The notes: a model not told the origin generated them from the letters alone. A stretch of DNA of 64,000 bases from Ruminococcaceae bacterium AM07-15 (GCA_003477405.1 QUDE01000004.1:62001-126000); one strand, 5' to 3'. Positions 8,072-17,660 are shown, numbered from the stretch's first letter. Program-made: numbers and translations.

Positions 8072-8953
8072 ATGGATCGTCAGCAAATTTTCATCCGTTC
8101 TCCCCGCCGGGAAGACCGCGCTCCGGCGGCAGGCCGTTTTTCCGTGGCGCCGCCGGCGGCTTTTCTGGCAGGGCTTTGCCTGCTCATCGCCGCAGTGGGT
8201 GCGGTGGCCTGGTGCTTTTTTGGTACGGTCACCCGCAGCGTTGAGGTCACCGGCATCGTTTTTCCCCATTATGGCATCAAACAGGTGAACAGCCAGGTTT
8301 CCGGTATTGTGTCCTATCTACAGGTGGAAGTGGGAGAAGAGGTGGAGGCCGGAGATCTGATTGCCATCATCCCCCAGCAGGAATTGCTGGAGCAGATAGA
8401 GCAGGCCCGTCAGCAGGGGGATCAGGCCCGGCTGGACACTTTGTATGAAGAATATCAGACGGCTTCCATGATCTATACCCCGGTATCCGGCCGGGTGGTG
8501 GATCTGGTGCAGGAGGGAAGCGCTGTGGAGGCGGGAGAGCTGATCGTGGGGGTTACCAATGCCGACTCCACTACCAATGAAACCGAGATCCGGGCATATG
8601 TTCCCTCCACTGTGGCCCAGTCCATTCAGAAGGGCATGGAAGTGCGGGTCTATCCCAACACTTCAGATACCGAAAGCTATGGCTATGTCCAGGGCATGGT
8701 GAGCAATATCTACGATTACCCCATCACCGAAACCGATATCAGCCAGACCCTGGGTCGGTTTTACACCAGCCAGATCATTCCCCAGAATGAGAACATTGTG
8801 GAAGTGCGCATCACGCTGGTAGGCGGGACCGAAGGCAGCACAGGAGCCTGGGCCCGGGCCGAAGGCGGCAGCATTGCCATCGACACAGGGATGCTCTGCG
8901 AGATGGATGTGGTGGTGGAAGAGATGACCCCCTGGCAGTTCCTCAGATCCTGA
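8072..8953 (+). CDS. HlyD-type membrane-fusion protein of the NHLM-like exporter
   Basis: A 293-residue adaptor. A single membrane helix near residues 30-52 is followed by a short biotinyl-lipoyl-like domain split by a small helical hairpin, and a C-terminal beta-barrel part. It matches the adaptor of NHLM bacteriocin secretion systems in size and position, directly before two ABC genes. In a single-membrane host it would act as an extracellular collar on the exporter. ATG 8072 follows GAGGAG, and the upstream stop is only 5 bases away. Confidence 0.82.
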   Translation: MDRQQIFIRSPRREDRAPAAGRFSVAPPAAFLAGLCLLIAAVGAVAWCFFGTVTRSVEVTGIVFPHYGIKQVNSQVSGIVSYLQVEVGEEVEAGDLIAIIPQQELLEQIEQARQQGDQARLDTLYEEYQTASMIYTPVSGRVVDLVQEGSAVEAGELIVGVTNADSTTNETEIRAYVPSTVAQSIQKGMEVRVYPNTSDTESYGYVQGMVSNIYDYPITETDISQTLGRFYTSQIIPQNENIVEVRITLVGGTEGSTGAWARAEGGSIAIDTGMLCEMDVVVEEMTPWQFLRS

Positions 8954-8966
8954 GAAGGAAGGTGAT

Positions 8967-11105
8967 GTGGTGAAAAACAGCCGGCTGATGGGGCAGGAGG
9001 AGCTGGTGCTCCAGACCTCCCCGGAGGAAAACGGAAAAGCGGCCCTGGCCATGATCCTGGCCTGCTTCGGGAGAACAGTCACCATGGAGGAGCTGGGTGG
9101 CCCCATCCATAACGCTGCGGAATTGGTGTCCGCCGCTCAGGAGCAGGGCCTGGCGGCCCGGGGATTGCGCATGACGGTGGAGGAGGTGGAAAAAGCTCCT
9201 CTGCCCCTCATTGCCCATTGGCGTTTCCGCGCCTTTGTGGTGGTGACCAAAGTGAAAGGGAACAGGGTGTGGATCTCCAGCCCGGAGGAGGGCTTCCTCA
9301 CCCTGTCCCGGAAGGAATTTCAGCAGGGCTTCACCGGTGTGGCCCTGTGTTTTGCTCTGCCTGGGGAAGGAAGGCCGGAACCCTCCGGCGGCGACAGTGA
9401 CGGGGAAGAAGACAAAAAGCCCTCAGCTGTTCAGAAGCCCGCCCGGAAAAAGGCAGAAAAAGAGGAAGGCGGCCTTGAAGGGATGCTGCCTCCGGCAGCA
9501 CTGGCGCTGCTGGGAGTGATTCAGTTGTTTATCGCCGCAGGGTATGGTCTGCTGGCGATTTTGTGCCGTCGTCTGGCCATGGGCCTTTCTGCGCCTCAGC
9601 AGGTTCACGGAGTGGGATTGTGCCTGTTCATCGCAGGGCTGCTGCTGGCGCTGGGCGGAGCGGAGATTTTCCAGACCTGGCTTGTTCATCGGGGCCAGGA
9701 GAAAAAGAGACGGGAGAGCCGCCTGATTCTGGAGGAGAAGATGGAAGAAGTCAACCCGGCCCGTTTGCGTCCGGTGCATCCCTTCCGGCTGCTCCAGGGT
9801 GTGCGGGGGTATGAAGGCATCCCCCAGGCACAGGCCCGGCAGATCCTGGCCTGGACACGGCTGTTGGCTGGTGGTTTTTGTCTTCTGTGGATGGCCGTAC
9901 AGGATGCGGGCGCTTTTGGAGCGGCCGTTGTGGTGACGGCGGTGTATAGCGGTGTGTGCGTGGCCTGCGTACGCAGCGCCTATGGGGAAATGCAGAAAAG
10001 CCGTCTCTATGGATTTGCCGTTCAGGCATTGGCCCAGGAAGATCTGTCCCATCTGGAGGACGCCAAGCTGCGGGGAGAAAATATCTCCCTGGGCCACCGG
10101 TGGCTGAGCCGGGCGGCGGCTTCTCCCGTTCTTAAAATGAGCGTGATCAAGGGAGAAGGATGGTATTTCAGTGCGGCTTTGCTGCTGCTGCTGTTTGTCT
10201 TTGGGGCCAGCCTTGTGGGAATGCTCATGGGGCACAGTGACACAGCCGATCTGCTGGGGTGCATGGCCATGGCGGCCGGAGCAGCCAGTGCCATGGGTGC
10301 TTTGCCCGAGCTCCTGTCGGCCCGGATGGAGGAAAAAGCCGCCGGAGAGGCCATTCGTTTGGCCTTCCCGCGGGAAAATCCCCTGGAAGGGGCCTATCAG
10401 GACCGGCGGGCCCAGTCTCTCACCTTGCAGAATGTTGCGGTGCAGCCGGAGGGCTGGGATACACCGGTGCGGGGAGTGACCTTCACGCTTCGCCGGGGAG
10501 AGGCCCTGGGCGTACTGGCCCAGGAACCGGTGGGCCAGGCTCTGGCGAAGGTGATGGCCGGACTGGGGTCTCCCGTGCAGGGAGAGGTGTACCTGGACAG
10601 CCGGGACATGGCCAAGGAAAACAGCCAGGATGTGTTTCAGAATGTGATGATGCTGGGGGAAAGTTTGCCCTTTCCTCAGGGAACCGTGCGGGAAAATATT
10701 GCAGCACAAAAAGAAGATGTGTCCGACCAGGCGGTGGCAGAAGCGGCTTCCCAGGCCTTGCTCCATGAGAGCATTCTCCGCCATAAGGACGGGTACGACA
10801 CGCCGGTGCAGGAGCTGTCCCGGGGAGAGCGGGTGCTGCTGGAGTTTGCGCGGGCTTTTGTGCGGGGCACGCCCTTTTTGATCAGCCCCGGCCTGACCCG
10901 TGGGCTGTCCCGGGAGACCGAAGGAGAGCTGCTTTCCAGCCTGCGGCGGCAGGGAATCGGGATTGTGCTGCTGACACAGGACCGGGGACTGCTGCGTCAA
11001 TGCGACATCGCCTGCCGCATTGAAAAGGGCCGGATGACCCTGCGGGAGCGGGGAGAATTTGTGGAGGAGGAAGAGGACGCCTATGGAAATGAGCCAAAGG
11101 GATGA
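8967..11105 (+). CDS. NHLM-type ABC exporter with inactive C39 domain and degenerate ATPase
   Basis: A 712-residue protein. Residues 1-140 follow the C39 leader-peptidase fold, but the catalytic Cys region reads EENGKAALAM where active members have ECGA, and the His position reads HWRFRAFVVV. A charged linker (about 140-170), membrane helices (about 175-465) and a nucleotide-binding domain (about 490-712) follow. That domain has lost Walker A (AQEPVGQAL), and Walker B lacks its Asp and Glu (FLISPGLTRG), while a signature-like LSRGE remains. The frame is intact, without stop or shift. Start GTG 8967 or 8970 follows AAGGAAGG. Its 3' end overlaps the next ABC gene. Confidence 0.8.
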   Translation: MVKNSRLMGQEELVLQTSPEENGKAALAMILACFGRTVTMEELGGPIHNAAELVSAAQEQGLAARGLRMTVEEVEKAPLPLIAHWRFRAFVVVTKVKGNRVWISSPEEGFLTLSRKEFQQGFTGVALCFALPGEGRPEPSGGDSDGEEDKKPSAVQKPARKKAEKEEGGLEGMLPPAALALLGVIQLFIAAGYGLLAILCRRLAMGLSAPQQVHGVGLCLFIAGLLLALGGAEIFQTWLVHRGQEKKRRESRLILEEKMEEVNPARLRPVHPFRLLQGVRGYEGIPQAQARQILAWTRLLAGGFCLLWMAVQDAGAFGAAVVVTAVYSGVCVACVRSAYGEMQKSRLYGFAVQALAQEDLSHLEDAKLRGENISLGHRWLSRAAASPVLKMSVIKGEGWYFSAALLLLLFVFGASLVGMLMGHSDTADLLGCMAMAAGAASAMGALPELLSARMEEKAAGEAIRLAFPRENPLEGAYQDRRAQSLTLQNVAVQPEGWDTPVRGVTFTLRRGEALGVLAQEPVGQALAKVMAGLGSPVQGEVYLDSRDMAKENSQDVFQNVMMLGESLPFPQGTVRENIAAQKEDVSDQAVAEAASQALLHESILRHKDGYDTPVQELSRGERVLLEFARAFVRGTPFLISPGLTRGLSRETEGELLSSLRRQGIGIVLLTQDRGLLRQCDIACRIEKGRMTLRERGEFVEEEEDAYGNEPKG

Positions 11106-12762
11106 AAAACGGGCGGCTGTGGAGAATTTTCCCGGCATCTGCCGTTTGCTTGATTATTTCCGTCTGCCGTCTCCCAGCCTCTCCCAGGATGTAGAGGATC
11201 TGGAGCAGGCGGTGGAACAGCTGAACCAGGAGGGGAAGCTGCTGTTTACCCCCACCTTGCTGGAAGGGGATTGGTACCGCACTTCGGTGGGGCCTTTCCT
11301 GGTGGAGGATGAAGGGGGAATCAGCCGGGCCGTGCTTCCCGATGGCTGGGGCCGGTATTATTTCAAGGACGAAGCCACCGGGAAGCGGATCTATCTGGGG
11401 AAAAAGAACCCGGGAAACTTTCAAAGAGCGTATAGCGCCACGGCGGATTTTCCCAAGGCAAAGCTGTCTTTTGCCAACCTGATTTTTCGGCTGGCCAAGG
11501 GCCTCAGCCTGCGGGCCGGGGTGCTTTTGGTGCTGCTGGGATTTTTGGGCGGTGCTTTGTGGGCCCTGTTTGCCTATCTGACCCGCCAGACTTTGTCCAG
11601 CGTCATGCTGCTGGCCGATGGGGGCGATCTGGGTGCCCTGTGGTTTTTGCTCACAGGGGTGTTTCTCCTTTTGGTGCTGCTGGTGTTCACCACTCGCCGC
11701 ATCATAGAGCGGGCGGCGGACAAAGGCGCCATTCTGGCTTTGCCGGCCCTGCTGCGGCGTCTGTACGAAGGGGATGGCGGGGGAGAAGAGACGGCGGAAA
11801 GTCTGGCCCATTTCCGGGACAATAGCCGTCACCTGATCGGTTGGATCTTCTCCGGAATCTGGAGCCTGTGTGTGCTGGCGTGGGTCCTGCCCTTTTTCCA
11901 CGGGAAAACACGGGGCTGGAGCCTTCTGACCATGGCGGCACTGTTCCTGGTGGCCGTTCTGGTGTTCTTCCTGGCCCGGAATCGGAAAAAGGGAGCCAAG
12001 GAAGAGCGGCAGCGGCGGCAATGGGTCCTTCGCCGGGCCGATGACCGGCGCTTGGGCGTTTGCCGTCCGTTCCCAGGGGAAAAGAAACCTGTGGAAAAAT
12101 GGAACCACATCGGCGGATCGTTCTGGATCGCGCTGCTGCTGGCTTTGCCGGTGGTGGCCTGGATGGTATCGGATGGCCGTTCGGCTGGCCGGCTGATGCA
12201 AAATCTATTGCTGTATCTGCCCTTTGCCGCGCTGCCCTTGCAGCAGGTGCTGTCGGCCACGGGAGCCGGACGGGCCGCAGGCGAGCTGCGGTCTCTGCTG
12301 CCCCGGGCAAAAAAGGAACCGGGCGGTCAGGCGGCACTCCCCTCTCTGGGCAGTGTGATGGAGTGGAAGGATGTAACCTTTTCCTATCCGGATTCGGCGC
12401 AGCCGGTGCTGCAGGGAGTTTCTCTGCGGCTGAACCCTGGGGATCGGGTGGGGATCTATGGCGGCACCGGTGCGGGAAAAACCACCTTCTGCCGTCTGGC
12501 CGCCGGATTGCAGCGGCCCACCGGTGGCAATATCTACTATGGCGGCGTAGAACTGGGACGATATAACGGCGCTGCGCTGCGCAGCCGGGTGGCCTGGGAA
12601 ACAGGCCGGGACATTGTGCTGGGAAGCACTCTGCCCTCCCAAGCGGATGAACGCACCTTTGTGGTGCTGTCTCCCCGGATGGAGGATTTGCGGGGATGCC
12701 AGAGGATCTATCGGCTGGAAGAAGGCCGGCTCATCCCTGTGGATGAAAAACAAATCGGGTAA
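11083..12762 (+). CDS. Second NHLM-type ABC exporter with truncated ATPase domain
   Basis: A 559-residue protein. The N-terminal soluble domain (about 1-120, containing LPDGWGRYYF) is typical of the second ABC subunit of NHLM systems. Six likely membrane helices follow (about 140-400). The nucleotide-binding domain starts near residue 425 and keeps an intact Walker A, GGTGAGKTT. The sequence then jumps from the strand after the Q-loop region to the switch region (VVLSPRMED, where a His is expected). About 90-100 residues holding the signature, Walker B and D-loop are missing. ATG 11083 follows GGAGGAGGAAGAGG and overlaps the upstream gene by 23 bases. Confidence 0.8.
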   Translation: MEMSQRDEKRAAVENFPGICRLLDYFRLPSPSLSQDVEDLEQAVEQLNQEGKLLFTPTLLEGDWYRTSVGPFLVEDEGGISRAVLPDGWGRYYFKDEATGKRIYLGKKNPGNFQRAYSATADFPKAKLSFANLIFRLAKGLSLRAGVLLVLLGFLGGALWALFAYLTRQTLSSVMLLADGGDLGALWFLLTGVFLLLVLLVFTTRRIIERAADKGAILALPALLRRLYEGDGGGEETAESLAHFRDNSRHLIGWIFSGIWSLCVLAWVLPFFHGKTRGWSLLTMAALFLVAVLVFFLARNRKKGAKEERQRRQWVLRRADDRRLGVCRPFPGEKKPVEKWNHIGGSFWIALLLALPVVAWMVSDGRSAGRLMQNLLLYLPFAALPLQQVLSATGAGRAAGELRSLLPRAKKEPGGQAALPSLGSVMEWKDVTFSYPDSAQPVLQGVSLRLNPGDRVGIYGGTGAGKTTFCRLAAGLQRPTGGNIYYGGVELGRYNGAALRSRVAWETGRDIVLGSTLPSQADERTFVVLSPRMEDLRGCQRIYRLEEGRLIPVDEKQIG

Positions 12763-12833
12763 GGAGCGAGCATATTTTGGCAACGGCATGGATACGGGAC
12801 GGCAAAAAACAATGGGAAGAGGAGAAAAACGAA

Positions 12834-13760
12834 ATGTCCCTTCCCCGGAAGCTGAAAGACTTTCTCCAGTGGATGGAAGAAAAGCAGGGCTTCCGTCCTT
12901 TTCGGCTGGAAGACCGGGCCATGGTGGACCAGTACAGCAGGGAGAGCGTCTTTTTTGACCTGTCCTTCACCAACTTCTGGGCCTGGGAGGAGGTGTTCCA
13001 CTACTGCTGGAAAATGGTGGGCGACACTCTGGCGGTAGTATACATCACTCTGGACCAGGTGCCTGCCGTTATCGTGATGCCCGGGCCTTCCCGCAGGCTG
13101 GAGGCGGCCGTCCATGTGCTGCGTGAGCTGTTCGGGCGATGGGGCCACTCCCTGATCTGCGAATACATCCCCGAGGAATGGCTGCCGCTCTATAAAGGGC
13201 TTGGTGTGCCCACAGAAGTATCAACCCACCGGGATTGGAGCGATTATGTGTACGATGTGGCGGACTTCACCCTTCTGGAAGGAGGGGCGAACAAGTCCCG
13301 CCGCCGGGAACTGAAACTGGTGGAAGGAATCGACGGTGTGCACTTTGAACCGCTGCGTTCGGAGCTTTTTCATCCGATGCTCCAGGTTTTTGACCGGTGG
13401 TGCCAGGACAGAGACTGCAAAGACTGCTTTTTTGGCTGCGAGCGCCAGGCCTTTGCACGGCTGGAAAACATCTGGGAAGAAGGCCGCTATTATGGCGGAC
13501 TGGTGTACATAGAAGAGGAACCCATGGCCTTTGCCCTGGGAGAAACTTTGGGGAACTGCGCTTGCTATTCCTTCCAGAAAAATGCCGTCAATCTGCGGGG
13601 GCTTACTTATTATATCAGCTATCGCTGTGCCCTTTTGCCCGGCCATCCGCCTCAGCTCAACTGGTGTGAGGACATGGGCCTTGCAGGCCTGCGGGAAAAC
13701 AAACTTCATTACCGTCCCAGCAAGCTGGTGGATAAATACACCGTGACCATAAGGCCCTGA
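12834..13760 (+). CDS. DUF2156 (phosphatidylglycerol lysyltransferase C-terminal-like) protein
   Basis: A 308-residue soluble protein of the DUF2156 family, the GNAT-like double domain that in MprF transfers lysine to phosphatidylglycerol. Stand-alone members such as this one lack the flippase helices and their substrates are mostly unknown. Family-typical features are DLSFTNFWAW near the N terminus, the CKDCFFGCE region, and the C-terminal LNWCEDMGLAGLRENKLHYRP block. I chose ATG 12834 because AGAGGAG precedes it, while TTG 12777 has no such site. It lies between the second ABC gene and the propeller-MFS gene in the same direction. Confidence 0.8.
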   Translation: MSLPRKLKDFLQWMEEKQGFRPFRLEDRAMVDQYSRESVFFDLSFTNFWAWEEVFHYCWKMVGDTLAVVYITLDQVPAVIVMPGPSRRLEAAVHVLRELFGRWGHSLICEYIPEEWLPLYKGLGVPTEVSTHRDWSDYVYDVADFTLLEGGANKSRRRELKLVEGIDGVHFEPLRSELFHPMLQVFDRWCQDRDCKDCFFGCERQAFARLENIWEEGRYYGGLVYIEEEPMAFALGETLGNCACYSFQKNAVNLRGLTYYISYRCALLPGHPPQLNWCEDMGLAGLRENKLHYRPSKLVDKYTVTIRP

Positions 13761-13784
13761 GAAGGCCGCCGAAGGAGTGAAAAT

Positions 13785-16700
13785 ATGAAAGCATTGTGGA
13801 AAAAACATCGACTGCTTTTTCTGGGACTGCTGGCCCTTGTGTGCCTGTTGGTGCTGGTGGCGGGGTGGAGCGCGCTCCAGGCCGATCCCCGGACGGATTC
13901 GATCTATATCAGCGATCCCACGGCGGTGTTGTTTGGCCCGGATGGGAAAAAGTATATCATCGCCGAAGGCAGCACCAGCATTCTGGTGCTCAATGAGGAG
14001 GACCAGTATCTCCGTACTCTTTCCGGAGGCCAGCAGAGCCAGGGCTTTTACTATGCCCAGAGCCTGGCCGCCGATGAAGAGGGGAACCTGTACATCAGCG
14101 ACAAGATCCTGAGGGAAAACGGAAAAGACATCCAAAGCGAACGCATTGCCGTTTATGATAAAAACGGGGGCTTTGTGGATTATCTGTATGAACTGCCTCG
14201 GGAGAGCACCCAGGGAGACAACCGGGTGCGCATTCAGGACCTGCGGTGGCGGGATGGAAAGCTTTGGTTTGTCCAGATAGAGCAAGGAGGCCTGAGACTG
14301 TGCACCTTGGACAAGGACACCGGCGAGCAGACAGAAGCGGGGTTTTACCCCTGTGAAGATGCCTGGCGGAAGGTGATGTATGCCGCCGTTTCCCCGGAGG
14401 GAACGGTGTATTTCACCGACAAATACGGTGCTTTGTACCAGGCCTCGGAAGAGGGGAGTCACACCCTTTTGTACGATCCTGTGGCCAGTGGGGAAGAAAG
14501 CAGCATCGCATCAAACCTGGTGTGTGCCGCAGACGGCAGCATCTATTTCAACGATTTGGGAAAACGGGAGATCCGCCGTATTACCCCGGAGGGACAAGTG
14601 GAGACCGCCGTGGGACAGGGAGAGCCTATGGCGGAAAAGCCGGAGGCTTTCAACGAACTGCCCATCTATTCCTTTGTCGCCCTGACGCCGGAAGAAAATC
14701 TGGCTGCCATTTATTGCGAGTACTATTTCGATGAGACCATCGATGACTACACCTATGACTACTGCATCTATGTGAAGGATGCAGAAGGACAGGTGCTGCT
14801 CAACACGGCAGAGGTATCCAAAGCCCTTCCTGTGCGGCTGTGGGGCTATGCAGCCTGCGGGGCCATTGTGTTGCTGGTGGTGCTGGCCGTTCTGTGCCTG
14901 GCCTATGTTCTGCGGGCCGGCTGGCTGAGCCGGATCACGCCCAAAAGCCGCATTCATCTGGCGGTTATCGTGGCGGCGGTGCTGGGCGCGGCCGTCACCG
15001 CCACAGTGGTGGTGGGGGACCTGAATGACCGTTATATCCAGGAGAGAATCAGCAAGATGACCAACATGGCGGTGCTCATGGTCCGGGATCTGGATGCCGA
15101 AGACATTGCCAGCCTGGATTCGCCCCAGGCCTATGACTCTCCGGCGTACCAGCGTATCGACGAGTCGGTGCAGGAGATCATGGACAGCGATATCAACGAG
15201 GATGGAGCTTACTGCACCCTCTATCGGGAAAAGGATGGAGTGGTCTGCATCGTCTATTCCGACGAAGGCCTGAACAATGTGCTCTATCCCATGAGCGGTG
15301 TGTTTGAAGGCTCTTACGAAGCGGAGATCTATGAAACAGGCCAGCTGAAGCAGTTCTCGGCTTTTTCCAGCGCCGATGGACACTATGCCTTTACCCTGGC
15401 CCCCATCACCGATGAGAACGGCGAAGTGGTGGGCCTCATTGAGGTGGGTACCGACCTGTATGCCTTTACCGCCAGCAATCAGGCCCTGATCCGGGAGACT
15501 TTGCTCACCGTGCTCATGGTGGTGGTCACCTGCGTGCTGCTCTTTTCCGAAAGCACGGTGTTTTTCTCGGCCCTGCGCCGCAACCGGCAGGAAAAACGGC
15601 AGCATCTGCTGCGGGATGTGGGCATTGTACGCCCCATCGCCTTCCTGATCTTCTTTGCAGGAAATATGTCCACCGCCTTTTTGCCGGTGTATGGCATGGG
15701 GCTGTGGGATAGTTCCATGGGCATCCAGAAGGTGGTGGCTTCGGCCATCCCCTTGTCGGCCGAAGTTCTGGTCACCGCGATCTTTTCCTTCTTAGGCGGA
15801 TTTTTGGTGGACAAAATAGGAACAAAGCCTCTGATTGCCGTGGGTAGCGTACTCTTTATGGGCGGCTTGGGACTGTGCGGCGCCGCTCCCGACCTGCGCT
15901 TCCTCATCGGGGCCAGCGTGGTGCTGGGTGTGGGCGAAGGCCTGGTGCTGGTGGCCCTCAACACCTTTATCAGCAACTATGGGGAAGAAGAGCAGCGGAA
16001 CCGGGGCTTCTCCGGCTATAACGCCGCCTATCTCTCCGGCGTCAACTGCGGTACGGTGGTGGGCTCCCTGGCGGCCGAACAGTTCGGCTACCGGAATGTG
16101 TTCTATATCGCCGTGGTGGTCACGGCAGTGGCTCTGCTGCTGGCTATTTTCTGCCTGCACAAGCAGTCCGTGGGCGGCGAGACGGAAGAGGAAGAAAAGG
16201 GAATGTCCACATGGGCCTTCCTGTTCAAACCCCGGGTGTTCTTCTTTTTCCTGTTCATGCTCACACCCTATCTGATCTGCGCTTCCTTCCTCAGCTATTT
16301 CTTCCCCATTTTCGGAGATGAAAACGGGCTCAGTGCCTCCTTTGTGGCCCAGGCCTTCCTGATCTCCGGCGTGGTGGCCATCTACTTGGGACCCACTCTG
16401 ACGAAGGTCGTCACCGAGAAGCTGGGAGCCCGGGGCGGTTTGATCCTGGCCACCGGGATTTATGTGGCTGCCTTCCTGCTCTTTGCCCTGTATCCCACCG
16501 TGGAGTTCTGCTTTGTCATCATCCTCCTTCTGGCGGTGGCCGACAGCTTCGGCCTTTCCATGCAGGCGGTGTATTTCAGCGCCCTGCCGGAGGTGCGGGT
16601 TTACGGTTCGGGCAAAGCCATGGGCATCAACAGTGCTGTGGAAAGCATCGCCCAGACGGTGGGCCCCATGATTTTTGCCGCCGTGCTGCTGCTTGGAGTG

Positions 16701-16805
16701 GAGAAAGGCGTCATGACCCTGGGGTTGGGCGTGGGCGTATTGCTTCTGCTCTTTGTTTTCTCCACTCTGCGGGATCGGAAGAAGGAGAAGCGCCACAATG
16801 GATGA
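13785..16805 (+). CDS. Beta-propeller / Cache / MFS transporter fusion
   Basis: A 1006-residue membrane protein with an unusual order. It has an N-terminal membrane helix (about 8-28), then an extracellular repeat domain (about 35-345) whose recurring segments such as AADEEGNLYISD and SPEGTVYFTDKYG indicate an NHL-like propeller. Helices follow near 355-378 and 390-415, then an extracellular Cache-like domain (about 415-570), a helix (about 575-595), and twelve-helix MFS core from about 610 (GGFLVDKIGTKP loop). Two sensor domains on a transporter suggest a ligand-gated permease or transceptor, which is inferred. A GAAGGAG site precedes ATG. Confidence 0.82.
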   Translation: MKALWKKHRLLFLGLLALVCLLVLVAGWSALQADPRTDSIYISDPTAVLFGPDGKKYIIAEGSTSILVLNEEDQYLRTLSGGQQSQGFYYAQSLAADEEGNLYISDKILRENGKDIQSERIAVYDKNGGFVDYLYELPRESTQGDNRVRIQDLRWRDGKLWFVQIEQGGLRLCTLDKDTGEQTEAGFYPCEDAWRKVMYAAVSPEGTVYFTDKYGALYQASEEGSHTLLYDPVASGEESSIASNLVCAADGSIYFNDLGKREIRRITPEGQVETAVGQGEPMAEKPEAFNELPIYSFVALTPEENLAAIYCEYYFDETIDDYTYDYCIYVKDAEGQVLLNTAEVSKALPVRLWGYAACGAIVLLVVLAVLCLAYVLRAGWLSRITPKSRIHLAVIVAAVLGAAVTATVVVGDLNDRYIQERISKMTNMAVLMVRDLDAEDIASLDSPQAYDSPAYQRIDESVQEIMDSDINEDGAYCTLYREKDGVVCIVYSDEGLNNVLYPMSGVFEGSYEAEIYETGQLKQFSAFSSADGHYAFTLAPITDENGEVVGLIEVGTDLYAFTASNQALIRETLLTVLMVVVTCVLLFSESTVFFSALRRNRQEKRQHLLRDVGIVRPIAFLIFFAGNMSTAFLPVYGMGLWDSSMGIQKVVASAIPLSAEVLVTAIFSFLGGFLVDKIGTKPLIAVGSVLFMGGLGLCGAAPDLRFLIGASVVLGVGEGLVLVALNTFISNYGEEEQRNRGFSGYNAAYLSGVNCGTVVGSLAAEQFGYRNVFYIAVVVTAVALLLAIFCLHKQSVGGETEEEEKGMSTWAFLFKPRVFFFFLFMLTPYLICASFLSYFFPIFGDENGLSASFVAQAFLISGVVAIYLGPTLTKVVTEKLGARGGLILATGIYVAAFLLFALYPTVEFCFVIILLLAVADSFGLSMQAVYFSALPEVRVYGSGKAMGINSAVESIAQTVGPMIFAAVLLLGVEKGVMTLGLGVGVLLLLFVFSTLRDRKKEKRHNG

Positions 16806-17655
16806 TCTTCGTTTCCGCCTGGCCCGGGCCGGGGAAGGGCCGCGTCTGCGGCCTTTGTGGCAGGAGTGTTTTGGGGATTCCCAGGAGTTTTGGGAGGTCT
16901 ACGAAACCTTTGCCTTTTCCCCGGAGCAAGTGGAGCTGGGCTTTTGGGAAGAAACACTGTGCGCCATGATGACCTTGCTTCCCGGTACATTGCATACCCA
17001 GGCGGGAATGACAAAAAAAGCCGCCTGTATTTACGGCCTGGCCACTCTGCCCCATTATCAGGGGCGAGGGGCGGCCACCGCTTTGCTGAAACGGGCGGTG
17101 GAACGGCTGAAAGACGGGGAACTGGACTGCGTGGCCGTGGTGCCTGACACCCCGGAGCTGTACTCTTTTTATGCCAAGGCCTTGGGAGCGGAAACCGCCT
17201 TTTATATCTGTTTTGCCGAAAAAGAACGGCAGAGTTTGGAGAAAGCCCATATGTTTCCCCGTCTCATCGGGGCCGAGGGCTATGTCGACTTGCGGCGAAG
17301 GGCCTTGGAAGGCCGGAACTTTATGGACTGGGGAGGGCGGCTGGTGGAGTTTCAGCGCCAGATCTCCCAAGGAGAGGGCGGGGGATTGTTTTCCTTTCCT
17401 CAGGCTCCCCAGTGCTGTGCTGCGGCGGAAATCGACGAAGAAGGCCGGCTGCAGGTGCGGGAGTTACTGGGGCCGGAGGAGGCGCTGGAAGGCTGCCTTG
17501 CCGGTCTGATGGACGCGTTGGGTTGTCAGAAGGCCCAGGTGCGCCTGCCTCCCTGGAGCCAGGCCCTGGGCGGAGAGAAAGAGCCTTTTGCCATGGTGTC
17601 CGGTCGGCCGGTGCCCGCAGGGGAAGAATGGTATCTGGGATTTGATTTTGCGTAA
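16798..17655 (+). CDS. GNAT acetyltransferase with C-terminal extension
   Basis: A 285-residue protein. The N-terminal half is a GNAT domain with the acetyl-CoA loop HYQGRGAATALL, and the C-terminal half is a beta-rich extension like that of Eis/SCP2-type acetyltransferases. ATG 16798 overlaps the stop of the MFS fusion by 8 bases and has AAGGAG upstream, so the two are probably translated together. The acceptor is unknown. It is the last gene of the export locus; a terminator follows 6 bases after the stop. Confidence 0.8.
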   Translation: MDDLRFRLARAGEGPRLRPLWQECFGDSQEFWEVYETFAFSPEQVELGFWEETLCAMMTLLPGTLHTQAGMTKKAACIYGLATLPHYQGRGAATALLKRAVERLKDGELDCVAVVPDTPELYSFYAKALGAETAFYICFAEKERQSLEKAHMFPRLIGAEGYVDLRRRALEGRNFMDWGGRLVEFQRQISQGEGGGLFSFPQAPQCCAAAEIDEEGRLQVRELLGPEEALEGCLAGLMDALGCQKAQVRLPPWSQALGGEKEPFAMVSGRPVPAGEEWYLGFDFA

Positions 17656-17660
17656 TAACA

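Noticed and set aside
8967..12762. Calling the two ABC genes pseudogenes
   Set aside because: Motifs are lost but both frames are intact over 1.7-2.1 kb, with good ribosome-binding sites and overlapping translation, so I report them as genes.
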